Source: Actinomycetes bacterium
GTDB taxonomy: Bacteria > Actinomycetota > Actinomycetes > Actinomycetales > Cellulomonadaceae
Length of the DNA: 33,805 nucleotides
Reading direction: 5' to 3'
Assembly (NCBI GenBank): GCA_021778635.1
Contig: JAJYCD010000035.1
Span: 1-33,805 of the forward strand
Below the pieces are notes generated by a model, which was not told the origin of the DNA, searched no databases, and saw only the letters and a program-made list of their open reading frames with translations. A program made the position numbers and the translations under genes. Of this stretch, positions 19,848 to 26,070 are shown piece after piece. The first letter of the stretch is position 1. The number at the start of each line of letters is the position of its first letter.

Positions 19848-19944
19848 CCATCGGCCCTGGCGGTAGCACCCTCACCCGGGACGGAGTCCTAGGGGGTTGC
19901 TGCGGCGTCGTCGAGCCAGATCTCTCGGCCGCTCTGGATGGTGA
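19848..19944 (-). ncRNA. SAM-I (S-box) riboswitch controlling rhodanese-metZ
   Basis: Reading leftward, CCATC (19941-19937) pairs with GATGG (19852-19848) as P1. CAGAGCGGCCGAGAGATCT, then CTGGCTCGACGACGCCGC, then AGCAACC and finally GGTGCTACCGCCAGG follow in the order of S-box cores (compare AGAGAGGTGGAGGGA, CTGGCCC, GGCAACC, GGTGCTAATTCCAG). P2 can form from GCGGC and GCCGC, with GA-rich strands where the kink-turn is expected. P1 abuts and shares GG with the GGAGGAG ribosome binding site of the rhodanese gene, so ligand-stabilised P1 would block initiation directly. Confidence 0.8.
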
Positions 19945-19949
19945 CTCGG

Positions 19950-19979
19950 ATGCTACGGCGCGCAGGAGAGGTGCGACAA
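19950..19979 (-). promoter_or_regulatory. Promoter of the SAM-I leader, rhodanese-metZ
   Basis: On the minus strand TTGTCG (19979-19974) and TAGCAT (19955-19950) are spaced by 18 bases. Transcription would begin about 19943, at the 5' edge of riboswitch helix P1. Confidence 0.6.
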
Positions 19980-20012
19980 GCGCGGGCCGCCGCGCGTCCA
20001 GCATCCAAGATG

Positions 20013-20050
20013 CGAGACCAGTCGTCCATCCATTGACACGGCTGGTCTCG
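20013..20050. promoter_or_regulatory. Perfect 9-bp inverted repeat flanking the -35 of the SAM-IV leader promoter
   Basis: CGAGACCAG at 20013-20021 and CTGGTCTCG at 20042-20050 are exact inverted arms separated by 20 bases, with the -35 box (20033-20038) between them. A small GCATC/GATGC dyad lies just upstream at 20001-20013. The placement suggests an operator for a transcription factor acting in addition to the riboswitch; no regulator gene is adjacent. Confidence 0.45.
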
Positions 20051-20061
20051 TCGCGCAGGCT
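20033..20061 (+). promoter_or_regulatory. Promoter of the SAM-IV leader, aminotransferase gene
   Basis: TTGACA at 20033-20038 and CAGGCT at 20056-20061 are spaced by 17 bases. The start of transcription, about 20066-20069, coincides with the first helix of the riboswitch. The -35 is a perfect consensus; the -10 is one base from TAGGCT, the form seen before purD. Confidence 0.6.
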
Positions 20062-20065
20062 GGAC

Positions 20066-20190
20066 ACAGGTCATGAGCGCCAGCGCATGGTTGTGATGCA
20101 CAGCCCCGGCTTGCTGGCCGGCAACCCTCCTCCGCGGTGGGGTGCCCCGGGTGACGACCTGGCCGTGGTCGAGGTGACCACGGCAAGCGC
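20066..20190 (+). ncRNA. SAM-IV-type riboswitch leading the class V aminotransferase
   Basis: CAGGTC (20067-20072) pairs with GACCTG (20156-20161) as P1. ATGAGCGCCAGCG gives P2 by pairing GCCAGC (20079-20084) with GCTGGC (20113-20118). Then come the conserved CCGGCAACCCTCC, CCGCGGTGGGGTGCC and CCGGGTGACGACC segments. A perfect 9-bp hairpin (20162-20170 with 20176-20184) and the terminal GCAAGCGC close the element. This is the layout I know for actinobacterial SAM-IV (same clan as SAM-I) leaders. Downstream hairpins (GCCGA/TCGGC near 20210-20225 and GGGGTCCCC near 20233-20242) may form the expression platform ahead of the GGAG at 20254. Confidence 0.85.
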
Positions 20191-20262
20191 GGGGGCTCCC
20201 CTTGTCGATCCGCCGATCCGTCGGCGAGCCGGTGGGGTCCCCCTGGACCTCATGGAGCTGCC

Positions 20263-21705
20263 GTGCCCCTCACCGATGCCGTCCCCCTGACCGGCGCCGT
20301 GCCTGCGACCTGTGCGGTGCCTGCGACCGGCGCCGAGCCCGTGACCGGCGCCGCGCGGCCCGCCCGAGCCGTCCGCAGCTCGACTCCCGCGCTCCTTCCC
20401 GTTCTCGGGGGCACGACGCAGGTGCCGCTCGTCGACGGCACGGCCCGGACCTACGCCAACCTGGACTACGCGGCGAGCACCCCCGCCCTCGAGGCGGTCG
20501 CCGCCCGCGTCCACGAGGTGCTCCCGCTCTACGCGAGCGTGCACCGCGGTGCCGGGTACCTGTCCCAGGTGTCCACCGCGCTCTACGAGGCGGCGCGCGA
20601 GACGATCGGGCGCTTCGTCGGCGCCCGCGAGGGCGACGTCACGATCATCACGCGCAACACGACCGACTCGCTGAACCTGCTGGTCGGCTGCGTACCGGGC
20701 GACGTGCTGGTCCTCGACCTCGAGCACCATGCGAACCTGCTGACCTGGCAACGTCGCGGGGCCACCGTACTGACGATCGCGGGCAGCGTGGCCGCGACCC
20801 TGGACGCCCTGCGCGCCGAGCTCGCCACACAGGCGTACGCGCTCGTCGCCGTGACCGGCGCGTCGAACGTCACCGGCGAGGCGCTCCCGATCGACGCGGT
20901 CGTCCGGCTCGCGCACGCGTCGGGGGCCCGGGTCGTCGTCGACGGCGCCCAGCTCGTGCCGCACCGCGGCTTCTCTCTCGCCCGCACCGGGGCGGACTAC
21001 GTCGCGTTCTCCGGGCACAAGACCTACGCACCGTTCGGCGCGGGCGTGCTCGTCGGTCGGCGCGACTGGCTCGACTCGGGTGAGCCCTACCTGGCCGGCG
21101 GCGGTGCGGTCCGCGACGTCCGGCACGACCGGGTGGTGTGGACGGCGTCCCCCGCCCGTCACGAGGCAGGCTCGCCCAACGTGATCGGTGCGATCGCTCT
21201 CGCGGAGGCGTGCGACGTGCTTGCCGGTCTGCCCGACGGTGCGCTCGCCGCGCACGAGGCCGCGCTGCGGACCCGGCTCGTGGAGGGGCTGCAGGCGATC
21301 GACGGGGTCGAGGTCGTGCGGATCTGGGCGGACTCGGTGGACCCCGTCGGGGTCGTCACGTTCTCGGTCACCGACCACGACCCGGGCCTGGTCGCCGCCT
21401 ATCTCTCCGCCGAGCACGGGATCGGCGTCCGCGACGGGCGATTCTGCGCGCACCCGCTGCTGGCCCGCCTCGGGGTGCCGGCCGGCGCGATCCGCGCGAG
21501 CGTGGGCGTCGGGACCGAGGGCGAGGCCGTCGAGCGCCTGCTCGACGCGGTGCGTGCCTACCTCGACGGGGGACCGCGGGCGCGGTACGCCGTGGCCGAC
21601 GGGTGCTGGCAGGTCGAGGACGACGCTCGTCCGTTGATCGAGGTGAACGGTCTCGCGGCACTCGCGTCGACCGCCGCCGCGGCGTGCGGACCCGCGCTGG
21701 ACTGA
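20263..21705 (+). CDS. SufS-like class V aminotransferase (putative cysteine desulfurase)
   Basis: This 480-residue PLP enzyme has the fold-type I class V layout: YANLDYAASTPALEAV, SVHRGAGYLSQVSTALYE, ITRNTTDSLNLL, LEHHANLLTWQ, VTGASNVTGEALPIDAVV, VVDGAQLVPHR and the PLP lysine Lys253 in FSGHKTYAPFGAGVL. RDGRFCAHPLLARLG places Cys395 where SufS-type desulfurases carry the catalytic Cys (RxGxHCAxP), so desulfuration of cysteine or selenocysteine is plausible. GTG 20263 follows GGAG at 20254-20257. The first 35 residues are a low-complexity run of four six-residue repeats (AVPATG-like). A C-terminal extension of about 45 residues has extra Cys and Trp. A SAM-IV leader precedes it, linking it to methionine metabolism. 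It is not in a suf operon. Confidence 0.85.
   Translation: MPLTDAVPLTGAVPATCAVPATGAEPVTGAARPARAVRSSTPALLPVLGGTTQVPLVDGTARTYANLDYAASTPALEAVAARVHEVLPLYASVHRGAGYLSQVSTALYEAARETIGRFVGAREGDVTIITRNTTDSLNLLVGCVPGDVLVLDLEHHANLLTWQRRGATVLTIAGSVAATLDALRAELATQAYALVAVTGASNVTGEALPIDAVVRLAHASGARVVVDGAQLVPHRGFSLARTGADYVAFSGHKTYAPFGAGVLVGRRDWLDSGEPYLAGGGAVRDVRHDRVVWTASPARHEAGSPNVIGAIALAEACDVLAGLPDGALAAHEAALRTRLVEGLQAIDGVEVVRIWADSVDPVGVVTFSVTDHDPGLVAAYLSAEHGIGVRDGRFCAHPLLARLGVPAGAIRASVGVGTEGEAVERLLDAVRAYLDGGPRARYAVADGCWQVEDDARPLIEVNGLAALASTAAAACGPALD
20278..20349 (+). repeat. Four 18-bp repeats coding the N-terminal extension of the aminotransferase
   Basis: Four consecutive 18-base units (20278, 20296, 20314 and 20332) encode AVPLTG, AVPATC, AVPATG and AEPVTG. 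The second and third differ by only a few bases. The segment precedes the family-conserved region and looks like recent slippage expansion. Confidence 0.75.
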
Positions 21706-21799
21706 CCGGCGTGACGGACCGGGTGCGGCCTCGGTCGCTGCCGTGGCCGCACACCTCCGGGCGTGCGGGGCAGCCCGGTCAGCCCCGTCCCGGTCGACC

Positions 21800-22408
21800 T
21801 CAGGCCACGATGATCCGCAGGTGCGCCGCCAGCGCGGGTGCGAGCTCGAGGAGCTGCTCCTGGCTGATCGTCGCCCCCGCGAGCCCCGCCAGGCCGTCGA
21901 GCCGTGAGAGGTCGGCCGTCCGAAGGTCGACGTCGGTCAGCACGGCGTGGGTCAGGTCGAGCCGGCCGATCCGGCAGTCCTCGAGGACGAGGCGCGTCGC
22001 ATGGACGCCGATCAGGTCCAGGTCGCCGATCACGCAGCCCGCGAACCGGACATCGGTGAGGTGCGCCTCGCGGAGGTTGAGGTAGTCGATCTTGCCGCCC
22101 CGCACGGTCACCCGGGTGAGGCGGCCGCCGTAGGCCTGCACCGCACCGAGCCGGCAGTCGGCGACGTCGACGTCGCGCCAGGTGGCATCGGCGAGATCGA
22201 GCGTCCCGGCGTGGATCTCGCGCAGCGAGGTGTCGAGCAGCTGGGCGTGGTCCAGGCCGGTCCCGTCGAGGCCGCAGCGCCGCAGCACGCAGTCGATGAA
22301 TCGCGCGTGCGCACCGTCCTGGCCGCTGAGGTCGAGGTCGTCGAAGGCGAGCGCCTCGTAGTCCCCGTCGGGTTCGAGAGCACCCGAGAACGCATCGAGC
22401 TCGGTCAT
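21800..22408 (-). CDS. Pentapeptide-repeat protein
   Basis: This 202-residue soluble protein consists mostly of A(D/N)LxX-type five-residue repeats. Readable runs include FDDLDLSGQDGAHARFIDCVLRRC (about 22-45), HAQLLDTSLREIHAGTLDLADATWRDVDVADC (about 54-85) and LNLREAHLTDVRFAGCVIGDLDLIGVHATRLVLEDCRIGRLDLTHAVLTDVDLRTADL (about 113-170). Such repeats form a right-handed quadrilateral beta-helix. A short helical C-terminus (ISQEQLLELAPALAAHL) follows. ATG 22408 has a GGAAGAG site about 7 bases upstream. It converges with the aminotransferase gene and diverges from pstS. Some family members mimic DNA and protect gyrase from quinolones, but nothing here proves that; most have no known function. 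Confidence 0.87.
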   Translation of the reverse strand: MTELDAFSGALEPDGDYEALAFDDLDLSGQDGAHARFIDCVLRRCGLDGTGLDHAQLLDTSLREIHAGTLDLADATWRDVDVADCRLGAVQAYGGRLTRVTVRGGKIDYLNLREAHLTDVRFAGCVIGDLDLIGVHATRLVLEDCRIGRLDLTHAVLTDVDLRTADLSRLDGLAGLAGATISQEQLLELAPALAAHLRIIVA

Positions 22409-22570
22409 GGCGCCACTCTTCCACGCGCCCGTCGCAGGTCCAGGCCTCGGCCGACCCGTTGCGCGCGGGCACCGTCGAGCCCGGAGAGCGGTCGGCGGGG
22501 ACGAACAGCACACGACGCCGGGGTGAACGATCGGTGCCGATCGGCCGATCCGGTGGGCGATCTGTCCAGT

Positions 22571-22592
22571 GTTCAGGCTCCGTTCACCGTCG
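22571..22592 (+). promoter_or_regulatory. PHO box upstream of pstS
   Basis: Two 11-base direct repeats, GTTCAGGCTCC at 22571-22581 and GTTCACCGTCG at 22582-22592, match the actinobacterial PhoP pattern of GTTCA-headed 11-mers. They lie just upstream of the expected -35 position of the promoter whose -10 is TAGCCT at 22620-22625, as expected for activation by PhoP under phosphate limitation. Confidence 0.7.
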
Positions 22593-22619
22593 CGTCGCCG
22601 CCGCGTCGTCAACCGCTCC

Positions 22620-22625
22620 TAGCCT
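22620..22625 (+). promoter_or_regulatory. -10 box of the pstSCA promoter
   Basis: TAGCCT at 22620-22625 lies 28 bases downstream of the PHO box and about 68 bases before the pstS GTG at 22694. No -35 consensus is present, as is usual for activator-dependent promoters. Confidence 0.55.
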
Positions 22626-22693
22626 GCAGACTGCTCGACCTTCCCCGCCACCTCGGCCGGGACCACATCCGATGACGAAGGAATGGTGACCTT

Positions 22694-23821
22694 GTGAGGC
22701 GTACTCGCCTTCTCGGGACTGCTGCCGCGCTCACGATCGGCGCCTTGAGCCTGGCCGCCTGCGGCACGAACGACAACAGCACGGGGGGCGGCGCGTCCAG
22801 CGCGCCCGCGAAGGCCGGCACCACCGCCTCCGCCGCAGCCTTCGACTGCGCCACCGGATCGCTCACCGCGTCGGGCTCGACGGCACAGTCGAACGCGATG
22901 TCGCAGTGGGTCAAGGCCTACCAGCAGAACTGCTCCGGCGCGACGATCAACTACCAGGGTGGCGGCTCGGGCAAGGGTGTCACCGACTTCACGGCCGGGA
23001 CGACCGACTTCGCCGGTTCCGACTTCCCGCTGTCGGCCACCGAGATGACGGCGGCCAGCGCGCGCTGCGGCACCGGCAACCAGGCGATCGACCTGCCGAT
23101 GGTCCCCGGACCGATCGCGGTCGGCTACAACCTGCCGGGCGTGACGTCGCTCAACCTCTCGGCCGACACGATCGCGAAGATCTTCTCCGGCACGATCAAG
23201 ACCTGGGACGACGCGGCGATCAAGGCCGACAACCCCGGCGTGACCCTGCCGTCCCTCGGGATCCAGACCTTCCACCGGTCTGACGGCTCGGGCACGACGT
23301 TCAACTTCACGCGGTACCTCGAGAACGACGCGCCGACCGCGTGGACCTACAAGCACGACAAGACGTGGACCGCCCCGGGCGGCCAGGGCTCCAAGGGCAC
23401 CGCAGGCATCGCCCAGGGCGTGAAGTCGACGCCGGGTGGCATCGGCTACATGGAGCTCTCCTTCGCGACCCAGAGCAGCATCCCGTACGCCAAGGTCGGC
23501 AACGCCCAGGGCAAGTTCGTCGAGCTGACCACGGCGAACGTCGTCAACTTCCTCTCCAAGGCGACGATCACGGGCACCGGCAAGGACCTCGCGCTCACGT
23601 TCGACTACACGAACCCGGACACGAACGCCTACCCGGCCGTCCTGGTCACGTACGAGATCGTGTGCCAGGCGGGCAACAAGAGCACGGCGCTCCCGCTGGT
23701 CAAGTCCTTCATGAACTACCTGGCCGGCAGCGGGCAGGCACTCCTCGAGCCGAACGACTACGTCGCGCTCCCGGATAACATCAAGGCGAAGGTGCAGTCC
23801 GCCATCGCGGCGTTGGCCTGA
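22694..23821 (+). CDS. pstS: Phosphate-binding lipoprotein PstS
   Basis: PstS captures phosphate outside the membrane and delivers it to PstCA. The 375-residue product has a signal peptide (VRRTRLLGTAAALTIGALS) with lipobox LAAC (Cys23), a Gly/Ser/Ala linker, then the type II periplasmic-binding domain. Phosphate-site elements are TASGSTAQSNAMSQW, YQGGGSGKGVTDFTAGTTDFAGSDFPL and FHRSDGSGTTFNFTRYL, and IAKIFSGTIKTWDDAAI is diagnostic. GTG 22694 gives the shortest sensible signal peptide. A PHO box lies upstream, and an intercistronic stem-loop follows that probably raises pstS mRNA relative to pstCA. Confidence 0.96.
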   Translation: MRRTRLLGTAAALTIGALSLAACGTNDNSTGGGASSAPAKAGTTASAAAFDCATGSLTASGSTAQSNAMSQWVKAYQQNCSGATINYQGGGSGKGVTDFTAGTTDFAGSDFPLSATEMTAASARCGTGNQAIDLPMVPGPIAVGYNLPGVTSLNLSADTIAKIFSGTIKTWDDAAIKADNPGVTLPSLGIQTFHRSDGSGTTFNFTRYLENDAPTAWTYKHDKTWTAPGGQGSKGTAGIAQGVKSTPGGIGYMELSFATQSSIPYAKVGNAQGKFVELTTANVVNFLSKATITGTGKDLALTFDYTNPDTNAYPAVLVTYEIVCQAGNKSTALPLVKSFMNYLAGSGQALLEPNDYVALPDNIKAKVQSAIAALA

Positions 23822-23837
23822 TCCACACCGAGCACCG

Positions 23838-23874
23838 CGGTGCCTGACCTGCCACGTCGGCGGGTCGGGCACCG
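23838..23874 (+). other. Intercistronic 16-bp stem-loop between pstS and pstC
   Basis: Bases 23838-23853 pair with 23859-23874 around the five-base loop ACGTC: CGGTGCC with GGCACCG at the base, then GACC with GGTC and GCC with GGC, joined by two U-G pairs. It lies between the pstS stop and the pstC ribosome binding site, has no T-tract, and is likely an mRNA-stabilising or attenuating structure that gives excess PstS. Confidence 0.7.
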
Positions 23875-23903
23875 CGCACTCGTCTAGCCCGACAGGAGTG
23901 GTC

Positions 23904-24923
23904 ATGGGATCGCCTCACCCGGACGGTGGGTCGACGCTGCTGGTCCCGGAGACGGCGCGCCCCGAGGCGTCGAACCCGAAGCCACGGCCGACGCGCGCCA
24001 AGGAACGACTGGCCGACCGGCTCTTCCGGCGCCTGACCGCGGGATCCGCGGCGTTCATCCTGGTGATCCTGGTCGCGATCGCGCTGTTCCTGCTGGACCG
24101 TGCCCTGCCGGCGATCTACCAGGACTCGACGAGCTTCTTCACCACCCGGACCTGGCTCCCCGACTCGACCCCGCCGGTCTTCGGCATCGCCGCGCTGACC
24201 TATGGCACCCTCGTCACGTCGGTCCTCGCCGTGCTGATGGCCGTTCCGGTCGCGGTGGGGGTCGCGCTGTCGGTGACCAGCTACGTCCCGCGCCGCGCTG
24301 CGCAGGTGGTCGGCTACCTCGTCGACCTGCTGGCTGCGATCCCGAGCGTCGTGTACGGGCTCTGGGGGCTCATCTTCCTGGTCCCCGCGATCGGGCCGCT
24401 GAGCAAGTGGCTGGCCGACTACTTCGGCTGGATCCCGATCTTCCAGTCCCAGGGCATCTTCGGGAAGTCGATCTTCACCGCGTCCGTGGTCCTGGCGATC
24501 ATGATCCTGCCGATCATCGCGGCGATCTCGCGCGAGGTCTTCGCCCAGGCACCGCAGTCGCAGAAGGAAGCGGCGTACGCGCTCGGTGCGACCAAGTGGG
24601 AGATGATCCGGACCGCCGTGCTGCCCTACGCCCGGTCCGGTCTGATCAGCGCCACGGTGCTGGGCTTCGGCCGCGCGATGGGCGAGACGATCGCCGTCGC
24701 ACTCGTCCTGTCGGCGAACTACGAGATCAACCTGCACGTGCTCGCCCCCGGCGGCAACACGATCGCCGCGAACATCGCGAACACCTACGGCGACGCCGGG
24801 AAGGTCGGGCAGGGTGCGTTGATCGCCTCCGGTCTGGTGCTGTTCGTCATCACGCTCATCGTCAACTTCGGCGCCCGCGCCATCGTGGCCCGCAACAAGG
24901 ACTTCAGGGTGGGTGCCGCATGA
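23904..24923 (+). CDS. pstC: Phosphate ABC transporter permease PstC
   Basis: PstC is one of two membrane channels of the high-affinity phosphate importer. The 339-residue protein has a charged cytoplasmic start, a first membrane helix (FILVILVAIALFLLDRAL, about 50-68), an outer loop with FFTTRTWLPDSTPPVFGIAALTYGTLVTS, and further helices. The permease EAA-type loop QKEAAYALGATKWEMIRTAVLPYARSGL, which contacts the ATPase, and GRAMGETIAVALVL are typical. ATG 23904 is chosen because AGGAG (23894-23898) is 5 bases upstream; the GTG at 23898 overlaps that site. Its stop overlaps the pstA start (ATGA). Confidence 0.96.
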   Translation: MGSPHPDGGSTLLVPETARPEASNPKPRPTRAKERLADRLFRRLTAGSAAFILVILVAIALFLLDRALPAIYQDSTSFFTTRTWLPDSTPPVFGIAALTYGTLVTSVLAVLMAVPVAVGVALSVTSYVPRRAAQVVGYLVDLLAAIPSVVYGLWGLIFLVPAIGPLSKWLADYFGWIPIFQSQGIFGKSIFTASVVLAIMILPIIAAISREVFAQAPQSQKEAAYALGATKWEMIRTAVLPYARSGLISATVLGFGRAMGETIAVALVLSANYEINLHVLAPGGNTIAANIANTYGDAGKVGQGALIASGLVLFVITLIVNFGARAIVARNKDFRVGAA

Positions 24924-25978
24924 CCACCGTCCAGGCGCCGACGGACTCGCTGCTCCTCTCGGCCTCCAAGCACCCGCTGCCCCGGCGGTCCACCCTCGGC
25001 GTCGGCGTCGGGACGCTGCTGGTGAGTGCGCTGCTGTTCGTCGTGACGCCGCTGGACGGTGTCGCCGACTTCCTCGTGTTCTGGGCCGCGGCGTACGTGG
25101 TGGCGATGACCTCCGTGTCGGTCGCCGTCGAGGGGTCGCGACGGGCTCGTGACCGGCTCGCGTCCACGCTGACCACCGGCGCGTTGATCCTGGCCCTGAT
25201 CCCCCTGGTCGCAGTCCTGGCGTTCACGGTCGCCCGCGGTCTCGGCCGCTTCGACATGACGTTCTTCACGCACTCGATGCTGAGCGTCGCCGACAGCGAC
25301 GCAGGTGGCGGCGCCTACCACGCGATCGTCGGGACGATCGAGCAGGTGGGCATCGCCACCCTCATCTCGGTGCCGCTCGGCCTCCTGGTCGCGATCTACC
25401 TGGTGGAGTACGCGCGCGGTCGCTTCGGTCGGCTCGTCAGCACGTTCGTCGACGTCATGACCGGGCTGCCGTCGATCGTCGCCGGACTGTTCGTCCTGGC
25501 GCTGTGGGTGCTGATCCTGAAGCAGGGGTACAGCGGGTTCGCCGGGTCGCTGGCACTCGTGATCCTGATGGTCCCGGTGGTCGTCCGCACCACGGAGGAG
25601 ATGCTGCGACTGGTCCCCGACTCGTTGCGCGAGGCGAGCTTCGCCCTCGGCATCCCGCGCTGGCGCACGATCCAGGCGGTGATCCTCCCGACCGCGCTCC
25701 CCGGGATCACGACCGGCATCATGCTCGCGGTCGCGCGGGTATCGGGCGAGACGGCGCCCCTGCTCCTGACCGTGTTCGGCAGCTCGGCGATCAACTTCAA
25801 CCCGTTCTCGGGTCCGCAGGAGGGCCTGCCGCTCTTCGTGTTCAACGAGGCGGGGCTCCCGAACGACACCGCGCTCGCGCGTGCGTGGGCGGGAGCGTTG
25901 ACCCTGATCGCCCTGGTCATCCTGCTCAACGTGGTCGCGCGTCTGCTCGTGCGGCGCTCGAAGCTCCAGCCGAGCTGA
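24920..25978 (+). CDS. pstA: Phosphate ABC transporter permease PstA
   Basis: PstA is the second permease. The 352-residue protein has about eight hydrophobic segments; the first two (about 27-47 and 50-70) are an N-terminal extension before the canonical six-helix part. GAYHAIVGTIEQVGIATLISVPLGLLVAIYLVEY, DVMTGLPSIVAGLF, the ATPase-contact loop LREASFALGIPRWRTIQAVILPTALPGI and ARVSGETAPLLLT match PstA. ATG 24920 overlaps the pstC stop by four bases. No pstB or phoU follows: the next gene is on the opposite strand. The ATPase subunit, needed for transport, must be encoded elsewhere. Confidence 0.96.
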   Translation: MTTVQAPTDSLLLSASKHPLPRRSTLGVGVGTLLVSALLFVVTPLDGVADFLVFWAAAYVVAMTSVSVAVEGSRRARDRLASTLTTGALILALIPLVAVLAFTVARGLGRFDMTFFTHSMLSVADSDAGGGAYHAIVGTIEQVGIATLISVPLGLLVAIYLVEYARGRFGRLVSTFVDVMTGLPSIVAGLFVLALWVLILKQGYSGFAGSLALVILMVPVVVRTTEEMLRLVPDSLREASFALGIPRWRTIQAVILPTALPGITTGIMLAVARVSGETAPLLLTVFGSSAINFNPFSGPQEGLPLFVFNEAGLPNDTALARAWAGALTLIALVILLNVVARLLVRRSKLQPS

Positions 25979-26019
25979 ACCGCGGCGGGCGCAGGACTGC
26001 GGGGCTCCGCTCGGACCTC

Positions 26020-26037
26020 CGCACGCGGTCGCGTGTG
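26020..26037. terminator. Probable terminator hairpin between pstA and a convergent gene
   Basis: CGCACGCG at 26020-26027 pairs with CGCGTGTG at 26030-26037, including one G-U pair, giving a GC-rich hairpin 42 bases after the pstA stop. There is no T-tract. It may serve both convergent transcripts. Confidence 0.45.
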
Positions 26038-26042
26038 ACCGG

Positions 26043-26070
26043 TCAGATCGCCACGGATCAGATCGCCACG
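26043..26070. repeat. 15-bp duplication over the stop codon of the DUF2510 gene
   Basis: TCAGATCGCCACG occurs at 26043-26055 and 26058-26070. On the minus strand each copy reads GTGGCGATCTGA, so the Val-Ala-Ile-stop end of the gene is duplicated in frame just behind the true stop. Confidence 0.8.

Noticed and set aside
20202-21083. Alternative open frame beginning between the riboswitch and the aminotransferase start
   Set aside because: Its sequence is an arginine-rich frame shadow; the frame starting at GTG 20263 has clear PLP-enzyme motifs and a ribosome binding site.
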